A stretch of DNA of 64,000 nucleotides, from positions 62,001-126,000 of the forward strand of contig CALFWO010000027.1 in the NCBI GenBank assembly GCA_937928045.1, in the 5' to 3' direction. Position numbers and translations under genes: made by a program. The DNA comes from an uncultured Saprospiraceae bacterium (GTDB lineage Bacteria > Bacteroidota > Bacteroidia > Chitinophagales > Saprospiraceae). Below, piece after piece: positions 44,987-54,647 of this stretch (position 1 is its first letter; every line of letters begins with the position of its first letter). The notes under the pieces were generated by a model. That model did not search any database. It was not told the origin of the DNA and saw nothing but the letters and a program-made list of their open reading frames with translations.

Positions 44987-45716
44987 GTGCAAACGCATAG
45001 ATTAAGGAAAATATGTTTTTTTCTTGACATGTTTATAATTTCATGCCAATCGGCAACTAACCTCTTGGAGCATTATGCCGTCCATGGAATAGATGTTTCT
45101 CATCATCAGGGAATTGTCAATTGGGATCAGATTAGCCGCCAAGATATTCACTTTGTATTTGCAAAAGCGACAGAGGGAGGCGACCATGTAGATTCTTTAT
45201 TTGCATATAATTGGAAAGAGATGAGAAGAGTTGGTTTGAAAAAAGGAGCGTATCATTTTTTCCGTCCCAATATGAATCCAGAAATTCAAGCAAAGATTTT
45301 TATAGAAAATGTTGAACTTTTCGCAGGCGACTTGGCTCCTGTGTTGGATTTTCGAAGTACTTGGAAATGGATCAAAAGAAGATTTGCAATCCCAGATTAA
45401 AATTTGGTTAGACCTAGTTGAGAAAAATTATGAAGTAAAGCCAATTGTTTATTCTAATTAAGATTTTTTTTTAAAGAACTTAATGTCTTTTATTGATCAA
45501 TATCCAACTGGGGTGGCAAGATATTCCAGCGAAGCGCCAGAATTCTCTAGTAGTTCAAAATGGAACTTTTGGCAATGTGGTAATCGAGGCAAGGTTGAAG
45601 GGATTTATAAGGAAGTTGATTTAAATGTATTCTCTGGCGATCTTTTGGAGCTAGAAAATTTTTGTATTTCTGAAGGAGAAATATGCAGTACGGTAAAAAC
45701 TAGGTATACTTTCTAA
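44987..45716 (+). pseudogene. GH25 lysozyme-like pseudogene
   Basis: A broken glycoside hydrolase family 25 (muramidase) gene. From a GTG at 44987 it encodes a lipoprotein-like N-terminus (IISC) and the GH25 start HGIDVSHHQGIVNWDQI, FVFAKATEGG and GAYHFFRP. At T4 (45349-45352) an extra base shifts the frame within LDF, just before the catalytic Glu. The restored frame continues EVLGNGSKEDLQSQIKIWLDLVEKNYEVKPIVYSN but meets TAA at 45459-45461, then continues as DFFLKNLMSFIDQYPTGVARYS and WNFWQCGNRGKVEGI to the natural end at 45716. Two independent lesions argue for true decay. Confidence 0.85.
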
Positions 45717-46650
45717 CAAGTTTTGGAACGATAACTTTGAGTCTTTTGTCATGTAGTGAAATTTCAACTTCTCCAGACCCAATATATTCACCGTCTAATT
45801 CAATTTCCAAAACATCTTGCGCCAAAGGAGTTATATTAATCTTATCACAATGCACCATTGTAGTGTATTTGTGACCCTGCAACTTCCCGGTGAAAAGCTT
45901 CGGAATGTCAAAAGGAACTTTCCATTTTGGGAAATCTTTAATCATAGTAATTCCAAATGCTGAGCTTTCTGGATTGGCATGTGGAACTATTTTCATTCCA
46001 CCTCCTGCGTATTGACATATCCCGCAATTGATTGTATAGAATCTTTCTTTTCGACTTTCGTTGTTGAAATCAGCTTGAAGTCTTGGTGAAGTGTAAGACC
46101 AAAGCCATCGTACCACCAACCAGAGGTAAAGCAATTTTCGTCGACTTTTCTGAGGATACTGTTCCCCCATTTTTACGATATGAGCATCATAGGCCATGCC
46201 AGCAATATTTATGAAGAATCTTTTCGAAACTTTTTCTTCTTTTTTTAACTCTAGAACTCCAACGTTGTGATTTATCTGATGGTTCGTTTTGATCATCTTT
46301 ACCCAAATAGCAACCTTTTGAGGAATTTTATGGGTTCTGGACCAATCATTTCCAGTTCCAAATGGCAAAAGACTATAGCAGATATCAACTATTGGCGAAT
46401 AGGTCTGCGTAAAAATCCCATTGACAATTTCATTGTTTGTGCCATCGCCCCCGACTCCAGCAATTTTTAGGTATCCTTGTTTTATAGCAGAATGTGCCAA
46501 TTCGGTCGCATGTCCCTTTGATTTGGTAAATTCGTAGGTGAAAGCTAAACCAGCTTGGGTGAGTTGTGCTTCTATTTTTGGCCATTCGGTCTTAAGCCGA
46601 CTTCCGCCAGCCATTGGATTTACAATAATGAACCAGTGATCAGGATGCAT
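45700..46650 (-). CDS. Diacylglycerol/lipid kinase family protein
   Basis: A 316-residue cytosolic lipid kinase-like protein (DagK/YegS family). From the ATG at 46650 it opens with HPDHWFIIVNPMAGGSRLKTEW and contains the nucleotide-binding GVGGDGTNNEIVNG, LPFGTGNDW and the C-terminal ITPLAQDVLEIELDGEYIGSGEVEI. The frame is open to a TTG at 46686, but the later ATG fits the family. The lipid substrate is unknown. The 3' end overlaps the GH25 pseudogene by 17 bp on the opposite strand. It is divergent from the ABC transporter genes. Confidence 0.9.
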   Translation of the reverse strand: MHPDHWFIIVNPMAGGSRLKTEWPKIEAQLTQAGLAFTYEFTKSKGHATELAHSAIKQGYLKIAGVGGDGTNNEIVNGIFTQTYSPIVDICYSLLPFGTGNDWSRTHKIPQKVAIWVKMIKTNHQINHNVGVLELKKEEKVSKRFFINIAGMAYDAHIVKMGEQYPQKSRRKLLYLWLVVRWLWSYTSPRLQADFNNESRKERFYTINCGICQYAGGGMKIVPHANPESSAFGITMIKDFPKWKVPFDIPKLFTGKLQGHKYTTMVHCDKINITPLAQDVLEIELDGEYIGSGEVEISLHDKRLKVIVPKLVRKYT

Positions 46651-46743
46651 ATTTTTTTTCAATGGTCGAAAAATATGGAACCTCAATAGAAAAGGAAGCT
46701 TATTTTAGCAAATCATTTTGATTTTAGAGGAAGAAATAATTTT

Positions 46744-47643
46744 ATGGAGGTACTAAGGATTGAAAATATTGCGAAAAGCTACTCCGGTAAGGAGGCGGTG
46801 AGAGGCGTAAGTTTTACCATCAATGAAGGAACGATATTCGGACTATTGGGCCCGAACGGGGCTGGTAAGACCTCTATCATTCGGATAATTACGACCATTA
46901 CTGGTGCAGATACAGGTTCTGTTCACTTTTGCGGCGAACCATTAAATGAACATTCCCCTGAACTAATTGGCTATTTGCCGGAGGAAAGAGGATTGTATAA
47001 AAAAATGAAAGTCGGAGAACACTTGCTTTACCTGGCGCGACTAAAAGGTCTGTCTAGACAAAAGGCCAAAGAAGCTTTAAACTACTGGATGGATCGCTTC
47101 GAGATTGCTGATTGGTGGGGAAAAAGGGTGGACGAGTTGTCCAAAGGAATGCAACAGAAAATTCAGTTTATCTCCACTGTTATTCATGAACCTAAGTTGC
47201 TAATTCTTGATGAGCCATTTTCGGGCCTAGATCCAATAAATACCAACCTAATTAAATCTGAAATTCGTCGACTCCGCGATGAAGGAACCACAATTATTTT
47301 TTCAACACATCGAATGGAACAGGTAGAAGAAATTTGTGAAGAAATAGCGTTAATTAGCAATGGTAAAAAAGTGCTATCTGGCCATGTTGATGAAATTAAG
47401 AATAGATTCAAGGAAAATCATTTTGAAGTGGAATTGAGCAAAGCTGAAAATTTAGATATTTCAGGATTCGGAGAGATTATTGAAAAAGATTTGAATCGCG
47501 TCAAGCTTCATTTGGATGAAGGAAAAACAAGCTCAGAATTGCTTTTACATTTATTAAATAAAGGGCATCAAGTAACTGCATTTAGAGAAATTCTTCCCAC
47601 TTTAAACGAAGTGTTTATTAAACAAGTTAACGCAAAAAACTAA
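46744..47643 (+). CDS. ABC transporter ATP-binding protein
   Basis: A 299-residue cytoplasmic ATPase of the NatA/CcmA exporter class. Walker A is GPNGAGKTS (about 38-46), the signature is LSKGMQQK, Walker B is LLILDEPFSGLDP, and the H-loop is STHRMEQ. A C-terminal extension (about 215-299) matches the DUF4162-like tail of such exporters. The permease gene starts 19 bp later, so they form one ABC-2 exporter. The substrate is unknown; the family often handles sodium or lipid-like compounds. Confidence 0.93.
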   Translation: MEVLRIENIAKSYSGKEAVRGVSFTINEGTIFGLLGPNGAGKTSIIRIITTITGADTGSVHFCGEPLNEHSPELIGYLPEERGLYKKMKVGEHLLYLARLKGLSRQKAKEALNYWMDRFEIADWWGKRVDELSKGMQQKIQFISTVIHEPKLLILDEPFSGLDPINTNLIKSEIRRLRDEGTTIIFSTHRMEQVEEICEEIALISNGKKVLSGHVDEIKNRFKENHFEVELSKAENLDISGFGEIIEKDLNRVKLHLDEGKTSSELLLHLLNKGHQVTAFREILPTLNEVFIKQVNAKN

Positions 47644-47662
47644 CGACCCCAATCTAATATTT

Positions 47663-48985
47663 ATGAATAAACTTTGGTTAATAATTCAGCGAGAATACCT
47701 TACAAGAGTTACTAAAAAATCTTTCATTATTGCTACTTTGATAACACCATTGGCAATGGGAATTTTCTTTGTCGTTGTTGGGTTTATTATGTCTTATGAA
47801 GGAGGGGAAGAATTGAACATTGGCGTAGTAGATGAGGCTGGAGTTCTTCGTGGAAAATCTTTCGGAGATGACAATACAACTTTTTTTACCACCCTTAAAA
47901 TCCCTCTAGAGGAAGCAAAAGCCGCAGCCGTAAGAGGAGATTACGATGGGATTTTGGCGATACCTCCTATTGCTAAAATGGAAATTAAAAAGTATACAAC
48001 ATACTACTACAGTGATGGTTCTTTGGGGCTGGATAAAAGAATGGTTATCCAGAAAAGGTTGCGAAATCACTATCGCGATTTCAAAATTGAAGAATTAGAA
48101 CTTGATAAAGAGAAAATGGAATCGGTTGATGTGGAAATTGCTTTTCAACCAGAACCCTTGAAAGAGGATGGCGAAAAGGAATCTTCCATGGGGGCATATG
48201 TCAAAGCAGGAATTGGAGGGGCCCTTTCTTTTGTGATGTATATGGCGGTGTTTATTTATGGGATGATGGTCATGCGATCAGTTTCTGAAGAAAAGGTTTC
48301 TAGGATCGTCGAAGTAATGATCTCTTCGGTAAAACCATTTCAACTAATGCTAGGTAAAATCATTGGCGTTGGAGCCGTTGGTTTGACCCAGGTAACAGTC
48401 TGGGCGATTCTTTTACCTTTGATATCTTTGATGGTTTCGTTTTTCATACCTGTTCCTGATACCGGGGTCGATCCGGCTCAAATGGCGGCAGCAGGTGTGG
48501 ACCAAGAAGATATAATCTACCAATTTACACTAGCCATGAATGAATTGGGAGAATTAAATTGGCTGATGATAGCACCTATGTTTTTGATCTTTTTTCTTGG
48601 GGGCTACTTTCTCTATGCTTCAATGTTTGCAGCTGTTGGTTCGGCTGTTGGAGAAGACACTGGCGAGAGTCAATCACTTACTATTCCGATTACCATTCCA
48701 ATTATCATCGCATTTTATATCATGTTTGTCGCTATTCGTGCACCACATTCAACATTGGCAATTTGGGCATCAATATTCCCGCTGTTTTCACCAATTGTTA
48801 TGCCCGCAAGGTTAGCTTTTGATCCACCATTTTGGCAAGTGGCACTTTCGGTGATTCTACTGATTGGAACGGTTATTTTCTTCGTTTGGCTTTCCGGAAG
48901 AATATACAGAGTCGGAATCCTGATGTATGGAAAAAAGGCAAGTTTTAAAGAATTAGCCAAGTGGGTTTTTTATAGCAGTAAATAG
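47663..48985 (+). CDS. ABC-2 type transporter permease (NatB-like)
   Basis: A 440-residue integral membrane protein. An N-terminal helix (about 20-45) is followed by a large extracytoplasmic domain (about 50-180), then about five helices (from about 190) with the MVMRSVSEEKVSRIVEVMISSVKPFQLMLGKIIG segment typical of NatB permeases. It pairs with the ATPase 19 bp upstream. The next gene, yjbQ-like, begins 30 bp after its stop. Confidence 0.9.
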   Translation: MNKLWLIIQREYLTRVTKKSFIIATLITPLAMGIFFVVVGFIMSYEGGEELNIGVVDEAGVLRGKSFGDDNTTFFTTLKIPLEEAKAAAVRGDYDGILAIPPIAKMEIKKYTTYYYSDGSLGLDKRMVIQKRLRNHYRDFKIEELELDKEKMESVDVEIAFQPEPLKEDGEKESSMGAYVKAGIGGALSFVMYMAVFIYGMMVMRSVSEEKVSRIVEVMISSVKPFQLMLGKIIGVGAVGLTQVTVWAILLPLISLMVSFFIPVPDTGVDPAQMAAAGVDQEDIIYQFTLAMNELGELNWLMIAPMFLIFFLGGYFLYASMFAAVGSAVGEDTGESQSLTIPITIPIIIAFYIMFVAIRAPHSTLAIWASIFPLFSPIVMPARLAFDPPFWQVALSVILLIGTVIFFVWLSGRIYRVGILMYGKKASFKELAKWVFYSSK

Positions 48986-49015
48986 TGGTAGGTTAGCGAG
49001 CGAAATCGTTTTCCT

Positions 49016-49426
49016 ATGATTAGACAAGTTTCGTTTCAATTACCAGCTTTTTCAAGAGGTTATCACATTATCACTAATGAAGTGTTAGGTCATTGTACAG
49101 ATCTTCCTCAGCAAGGTTTGTTGTCTCTTTTTATCAAACATACTTCTGCGGCAATTACAATCAATGAAGCTGCCGATCCAGATGTATTGACCGATTTTGA
49201 ATCGATATTCAATCACATCGTTCCGGAAAATTTACCTTTTCTTAAACATACGATTGAAGGCCCAGATGATATGCCGGCTCATATCAAAGCAGCAATGATT
49301 GGAAATTCATTGACTATTCCTATTACAAACGGCCGACTCAATTTAGGAACTTGGCAAGGTTTATATTTGTGTGAATTTAGAAATCGAGCAAGTGGACGAA
49401 ACCTCGTTGCCACTATTTATAGCTAA
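49016..49426 (+). CDS. yjbQ: YjbQ family protein (UPF0047)
   Basis: A 136-residue cytosolic protein. The FIKHTSAAITINEAADPDV motif and the C-terminal RLNLGTWQGLYLCEFRN, with the central HTIEGPDDMPAHIKAAMIG, are diagnostic. Some members show thiamine phosphate synthase activity, but the physiological role of most is unsettled. It lies between the ABC permease and the LysE-type gene in a closely spaced plus-strand run. Confidence 0.95.
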   Translation: MIRQVSFQLPAFSRGYHIITNEVLGHCTDLPQQGLLSLFIKHTSAAITINEAADPDVLTDFESIFNHIVPENLPFLKHTIEGPDDMPAHIKAAMIGNSLTIPITNGRLNLGTWQGLYLCEFRNRASGRNLVATIYS

Positions 49427-49440
49427 TAGAAAATTTGATT

Positions 49441-50073
49441 GTGCAGGCACTTCTGGAAGGTATTGGCTGGGGATTGTTTCTGACTATTTTAATTGGTCCA
49501 ATATTTTTTGCTTTGGTACAGGCGGGAATCGAATATGGATTTAGAGCAGGATTTGCAGTGGGCCTAGGTATTTGGGTTAGCGATTTCTTGTTTATTGCGA
49601 TGATGCTTTATAGCTTTAGTTTCATTCAGGAAGTTGCTGCTATTGATGGATTTGATCGGTGGTTAGGGCTCATAGGAGGAGTTATATTGATGGCCTTTGG
49701 TGTCGGCACATACTTTAGTAAACCTCCAGAAATTGACTTTGATGGTCAGTTAGATGTGGATAGAAAAAACCCATACCTCGCATTGTTTGCAAAAGGATTT
49801 TTAGTCAACACGTTGAATCCATTTACCGTTGGATTTTGGTTGGCGATGATCAGCGGATTGGGCAGCAAAGTTGCTTGGGGGGATTCAGCCTATTTTATTT
49901 TCTTCGCGGGAATTATGGGAACGATCATAATCACAGATTCACTTAAAGCTTTTCTCGCGAAGCAAATCAGAAAACGATTGGAACAAAAACATTTAATCAT
50001 TGCGCGAAAAGCGACAGGGGTAATTCTTTTTGGCTTTGGTGTTGCTTTGGTCCTTAGAACTTGGTGGTTGTAA
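49441..50073 (+). CDS. LysE family translocator
   Basis: A 210-residue, six-helix exporter of the LysE/RhtB family, which exports amino acids or related metabolites. The N-terminal GWGLFLTILIGPIFFALVQAGIEYGFRAGFAVGLGIWVSD segment with its GP and GxxxGxGxxxSD motifs, and KGFLVNTLNPFTVGFWL, match the family. It has no ATG near the 5' end: starts could be GTG at 49441 or TTG at 49435. I use GTG. The substrate cannot be predicted. Confidence 0.88.
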   Translation: MQALLEGIGWGLFLTILIGPIFFALVQAGIEYGFRAGFAVGLGIWVSDFLFIAMMLYSFSFIQEVAAIDGFDRWLGLIGGVILMAFGVGTYFSKPPEIDFDGQLDVDRKNPYLALFAKGFLVNTLNPFTVGFWLAMISGLGSKVAWGDSAYFIFFAGIMGTIIITDSLKAFLAKQIRKRLEQKHLIIARKATGVILFGFGVALVLRTWWL

Positions 50074-50092
50074 TCTGGTTTAGTTAAATACA

Positions 50093-50130
50093 AAAAGCCC
50101 GCCTTTCACTATTGAAAAGCGGGCTTTTGT
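50093..50130. terminator. Bidirectional terminator between converging genes
   Basis: AAAAGCCCGC pairs perfectly with GCGGGCTTTT (with further TTTC/GAAA pairing inside), giving T runs on both strands. It serves the LysE gene on one side and the CotH protein gene on the other. Confidence 0.88.
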
Positions 50131-50143
50131 TTTTATAACAAGA

Positions 50144-53100
50144 TTATTTATTTCCTGCGATAATTATTTTTCCGTACTTCCACTTTCCAGCAACTGTTTG
50201 AACTTGTATGAAATATACACCTTCTTCCCAATCAGATGTATTGAGTTCTAACTGCTTGTCTCGATTCATTAATTTGTCGTTTTGGTAAACCTCTTTTCCA
50301 GAAGCTGCAAGAACTTTTATTAAATTAATGTCAAGCTCATTTGGAAGATCAATTTGAACCCAATCTGAAGCAGGAACCGGGAATGTGCGAATCTCATTTT
50401 CATTTAGACTAATTCGGTCCTGAGGAGATCCGTTGCCTAAGATTACAGAGTAGTCTTCCACTTCTCCAAATGCAATGGTGCCACAAGGTTCTGGAACTCC
50501 ATCTCTGGACATAGCAACTCTCATTCTTGTAATCGCTCCACTTTCGCCAAAACTAGGCAATGTAATATTAGCGGTTAAGAAACCATTGCTCGTTCCATTT
50601 GGTGGAGCAGAAAGTGCACCTGAGAAGATGGCTTCAGATTCTGTAAAAACTTGGTCTTCATTGAAGTCAATCCAGATTTTCCAATTTTCATTATAAGTGG
50701 TCCAACTATAGCCAGTTCCTAATTCCAAAGTATAACTACCTCCTGAAGAAAGACCAGTTACAAGGTTAGTGAAATCAGTGTACTTATTTTTTCCACTCGA
50801 ATTATTGATCGTTCCTAATGATACATTTGAAATCCAATCGTGCCATGGGAAATCGCCATCAGCATCACAGTAAACTCCAGTAGATATTGGTGTCCCGATA
50901 CAGGTACAACCATCAGCCAAGTAAACATCATTTTCAGTTTGAGGATTACCATCGTTACAAGAACTTCCAGGGGATGTCGGAACCGAAGGATTATTGTCAT
51001 CACAATCGTCAGCTTCGCAAACACCGTCACCATCCGCATCAGTACAGGCCACATCACAATCATCAGGAATTCCATTTCCATTTAAGTCAATGTTATCGTC
51101 AAAACCAGGACACTGGTCATCAGCATTACAAACTCCATCATTGTCATCATCAGCAAATGTGCCTGCACAGTTACAATCTACATCGAAGACATCATTTTCA
51201 GTACAAGGATCACCATCGTTACAAGCATTTCCGGGTGTACAGTTTCCTACAACAAAAATAGGTGTCAATGTAACATTTGAATTCGCAACATAATCTATAA
51301 CGGGGTTTGTATCTCCGGTTTCCAACCAATATTGGAAAGTGTAACCGTCCTCCGCAACTGCAGTTAACTTAACAGGAAGGTTATCCATGTAAGTTCCAGT
51401 ATAGTTAAATGGCAATTGCATTTCGTTGCTGTTTACCAAAACAGTTCCTCCTGAATTGGCATCGAAGCTCACTGTCAAATCATAAGTTCCTGAAAGGTTA
51501 TATTGATCTTGCATGAACTGACGATAAAGTGAAGGACGAGTAACGAAAAAGTCTTTATAAAAATCAATCCAGGCATTCCAGGAAGAGACATTACCTCCTA
51601 AGGCATTTCCTGAGCCCCATTTATTTAAATGACGTTGAATGTTTGGTTCGTATAAAGCTTTGATCTCATCCGTTTTTTGATTCACATTCGAAGAATTAAA
51701 AAACAATTCGATAAAGCTACAGGTTCTTTGGACCCATTCAGCCTTGTAATCATCTCGCTCAATAAGTTTGCGTAAAAATAGAGTGCTATTGCTGTGATTA
51801 GGCCATACAGAACTATTAGGGTCTGATACCGCCGCTAAAGTATTCCATTCTGGTTCAGCTTGGTCTCCAAGGATGTTTTGCGTACTTCCATCGGTATCTT
51901 CTACCCCATATCGCCATTTTGCCCCAGCTACTCTTTCTCTCCATACTTTAAGATTATTTGCAGGCCAATCGTAATTGGACAAATAAGTCATGAAAATCCA
52001 ATAGTTTAAAAATTCATTAACATCTACATTGTCTTCAAAATACTGAATACTTGCAGGATCGTTTAAGTCTGCTGTTTCTACAAAATCAAATAACGCGGAG
52101 TAAATATCATCAGTTCCTTCTTTGACGGTTTGCCACGGAATACCGGGACTTTTAATTACATCTAGATCGTCTTCATCTAAATCATAAATTGCCTCAAAGT
52201 ATTCACCCGAGAATTTTTCTCGTAGATTATGTATTCCCCAGAATTCGCCATTTAAGAAAACCAAAGTTGGAATTCCTTCAAGCATATCAAGATCCAATTG
52301 GCCAATAACCAACTGCTGATTTAGCATATCTCTGAATCCCATTCTAATGAAATCTTGTCCAGAGTTTCTCAACTTAAGTCGTTGGTAGTTCTCATGATCT
52401 CTAGTCGGATAGAGTTCATATTCAATGGCTTCATCCCCATATGTTTTTTCCCGAAGGTTAATCCCCAAACTTTTCATTGCGTTATTTCGACTACAAACGC
52501 CGTTGATTTCAATACCAGCATTTACATCCCAAGCTAGACTTCCGTCGGTGGTAAACATTTTAAAGTTGGCGGGACGTTCCCAGTCTTGAGCCCAGTTTAC
52601 CGGATATGGTGCACAATATTGTTGGACGCCGTTTGTACCATCAACATAAATTCCAATTTCATCATCAAAGAAATTATCTGGATCGGTCGTGATGAAAATC
52701 ACATCCATATTTGGTGTTTCATTAATTAAATACGCTTCGTTTGCTGGAGCTGAATTAGCTGAGCCAGATTTTGTAGCGATAGCTCTAACTGCTGAATTTT
52801 GAGTGATTGAAATAGGACCATTGTAAGTCGCGCTATTTTGATCTGGATCAGAACCATCTAGTGTATATTTAATACTAACACTTGCGTCTGGGTGCGTAAT
52901 GCTTATAGTTTGTGTGCCAGAATAAACACCACTTGCTAAATCAACAACTGGAGGTGCTAGATATAACAAAGAACCATTGTTGCTTCCGTTTGCTGTTGGA
53001 GTTCCTACTTTAACAAAATCTCCGGTTCCGTTTGGAATTCTAGCAAAAGAACTTTCAAAGGCAATATCTTCAAAATCCACTCTATCTAAGGTTTCAAATC

Positions 53101-54484
53101 CTGTTGCTGTTTGTTGCGAAAGTACAGCGCTTTCTCCTGACGCTTTGAAAGAGAAATCAGCATGCAAAGGACCATCTTCGAGATCTTTATCACAGAAAAT
53201 AGTCAAGTAACCACCGGCAGGAATGCTCAATCCAGGAGGTATTTGCCATTTGTCTGGAGAGGAAGCCTTATCTGAAAGGTATAATCCACCAACAGGTATT
53301 GCTTCGTTTGTGGTATTGTAAAGTTCAACCCAATCTTCTCTTTTCCCTTCTTCATCCAAATAGTCAGAGGCAAATGGAGCGACTTCATTAATAACTACGC
53401 CCGATATCGGAGTCGTGTTTAATTCTACTTCCGCATCAATGACTAATCTTGCTGCTAAATTTGCATTCTTATTGAAGGAGATGGCAGTTCTTTGTCCGGT
53501 TCCATCAATTACAAAAGTCATGGCAGCACCTTCTGTCCAAGCACCACTGTTCAAAATTTCTTGAACTACTGCTGATAAGTCTGGTGAACGTTGGTCTGCT
53601 CCAGATTCGTTCAGATTCGTCCATGCTGCTGGCTGCCAGTTAACAGATGTATTTGATAAATTTCTGCTTGAGATACTTTCAAAATCAGAATTGAAGCTTT
53701 CAGAAGCCCCAATTTCGCCTCTTATATTTAAGCTTGTTGGTTCTGTATTGACTTCATCAACATAGAATTCGAGATAGGCACTTGTTACTGTGGAACTAGA
53801 CGGAAGTAGAACATTTTGGAAACGGAAACCTGTTGTCAAATTAGAACCATTGTCATTGACCATTTCAATGTCAGATGACCCAAGGATCATAAATCCACTC
53901 GGAAATTCTTCAGCGTCATCATTGCCGCTTGATATTTGAAGATCTAAAGAAATAGAAGTTGTAGGGTTGCTAGGGTCGGCAACATTTTCTGCCAAAGGAG
54001 ATGGTGTGCTAAAGAATGAAAAATCTGAGGCGCCGTCTGTTGTTCTTCCATAAGAAACATCTGTTGATTGTCCAGGGAAAGTCAACGAAGCGACTACGGT
54101 TGTTCCATTGGCAGCTGTAAGTGTCAAGGATTCTCCGCCGCCTCCTAATTTTAAATTTACATGATTAGCACCTTGATCAATATCCTTATCTGCCCACAAG
54201 ATTAGATATCCTCCGGCTGGTACAGTAGTTAATGCTGCATTAGAATTTTGAATCTGGTATAAAAGAGGATCAAGTGGATCGTCGGAAATGTAATAGTCAG
54301 CTAAATTTACCGCAGCACTTCCTTCATTGTAAATTTCAATCCAATCTTCGAATTCACCAGCCTGATCAGTTAAGCCGGTATCATTTGAAGCGAGAATTTC
54401 ATTGATGTGAATTTGTGCAGAACTATTTAAAGTAGCGAAAAGGAAAGTGAAGACACATCCTATAAGATAGAATTTGTTGAGCAT
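50144..54484 (-). CDS. Secreted CotH/lamin-tail multidomain protein with T9SS type A signal
   Basis: A 1446-residue exported protein with domains in order: signal peptide (1-23), lamin-tail domain (about 25-130), an unassigned beta domain (about 175-355), a second lamin-tail domain (about 360-465), a chitobiase-C-terminal-like Ig domain (about 515-585, DGSDPDQN), CotH (about 592-870, KLRNSGQDF, NLKVWRERV, GVEDTDGS), a helical stretch, an InlB/Big-like beta domain (about 1000-1078), thrombospondin type 3 calcium repeats and CxDGDPCTxND units (about 1080-1200), a GEVED domain (about 1205-1355) and a type A sorting domain (about 1365-1446, FPVPASDWVQIDLP). CotH proteins are atypical kinases in spore formers; its target here is unknown. 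It stands alone between terminators and a 160-bp leader region. Confidence 0.9.
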   Translation of the reverse strand: MLNKFYLIGCVFTFLFATLNSSAQIHINEILASNDTGLTDQAGEFEDWIEIYNEGSAAVNLADYYISDDPLDPLLYQIQNSNAALTTVPAGGYLILWADKDIDQGANHVNLKLGGGGESLTLTAANGTTVVASLTFPGQSTDVSYGRTTDGASDFSFFSTPSPLAENVADPSNPTTSISLDLQISSGNDDAEEFPSGFMILGSSDIEMVNDNGSNLTTGFRFQNVLLPSSSTVTSAYLEFYVDEVNTEPTSLNIRGEIGASESFNSDFESISSRNLSNTSVNWQPAAWTNLNESGADQRSPDLSAVVQEILNSGAWTEGAAMTFVIDGTGQRTAISFNKNANLAARLVIDAEVELNTTPISGVVINEVAPFASDYLDEEGKREDWVELYNTTNEAIPVGGLYLSDKASSPDKWQIPPGLSIPAGGYLTIFCDKDLEDGPLHADFSFKASGESAVLSQQTATGFETLDRVDFEDIAFESSFARIPNGTGDFVKVGTPTANGSNNGSLLYLAPPVVDLASGVYSGTQTISITHPDASVSIKYTLDGSDPDQNSATYNGPISITQNSAVRAIATKSGSANSAPANEAYLINETPNMDVIFITTDPDNFFDDEIGIYVDGTNGVQQYCAPYPVNWAQDWERPANFKMFTTDGSLAWDVNAGIEINGVCSRNNAMKSLGINLREKTYGDEAIEYELYPTRDHENYQRLKLRNSGQDFIRMGFRDMLNQQLVIGQLDLDMLEGIPTLVFLNGEFWGIHNLREKFSGEYFEAIYDLDEDDLDVIKSPGIPWQTVKEGTDDIYSALFDFVETADLNDPASIQYFEDNVDVNEFLNYWIFMTYLSNYDWPANNLKVWRERVAGAKWRYGVEDTDGSTQNILGDQAEPEWNTLAAVSDPNSSVWPNHSNSTLFLRKLIERDDYKAEWVQRTCSFIELFFNSSNVNQKTDEIKALYEPNIQRHLNKWGSGNALGGNVSSWNAWIDFYKDFFVTRPSLYRQFMQDQYNLSGTYDLTVSFDANSGGTVLVNSNEMQLPFNYTGTYMDNLPVKLTAVAEDGYTFQYWLETGDTNPVIDYVANSNVTLTPIFVVGNCTPGNACNDGDPCTENDVFDVDCNCAGTFADDDNDGVCNADDQCPGFDDNIDLNGNGIPDDCDVACTDADGDGVCEADDCDDNNPSVPTSPGSSCNDGNPQTENDVYLADGCTCIGTPISTGVYCDADGDFPWHDWISNVSLGTINNSSGKNKYTDFTNLVTGLSSGGSYTLELGTGYSWTTYNENWKIWIDFNEDQVFTESEAIFSGALSAPPNGTSNGFLTANITLPSFGESGAITRMRVAMSRDGVPEPCGTIAFGEVEDYSVILGNGSPQDRISLNENEIRTFPVPASDWVQIDLPNELDINLIKVLAASGKEVYQNDKLMNRDKQLELNTSDWEEGVYFIQVQTVAGKWKYGKIIIAGNK

Positions 54485-54647
54485 GGTTTGTGTTTTTGTT
54501 CTGAGTCGTGAATGTCCTCTTCTCAGATCAGAGTAAGATAAGACAAAAGAAGGTCAAAGGAAATTTTCTATAGAATTTTAGCTGTTTTGGGTTAGAGAAC
54601 ACATATGGATAAAACACAGACGAAGTTTGAGAAAACATTGATGGTAA

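Noticed and set aside
50887-51261. His-rich open frame on the plus strand
   Set aside because: It is the antisense shadow of the thrombospondin type 3 Asp/Asn-rich repeats of the CotH protein.
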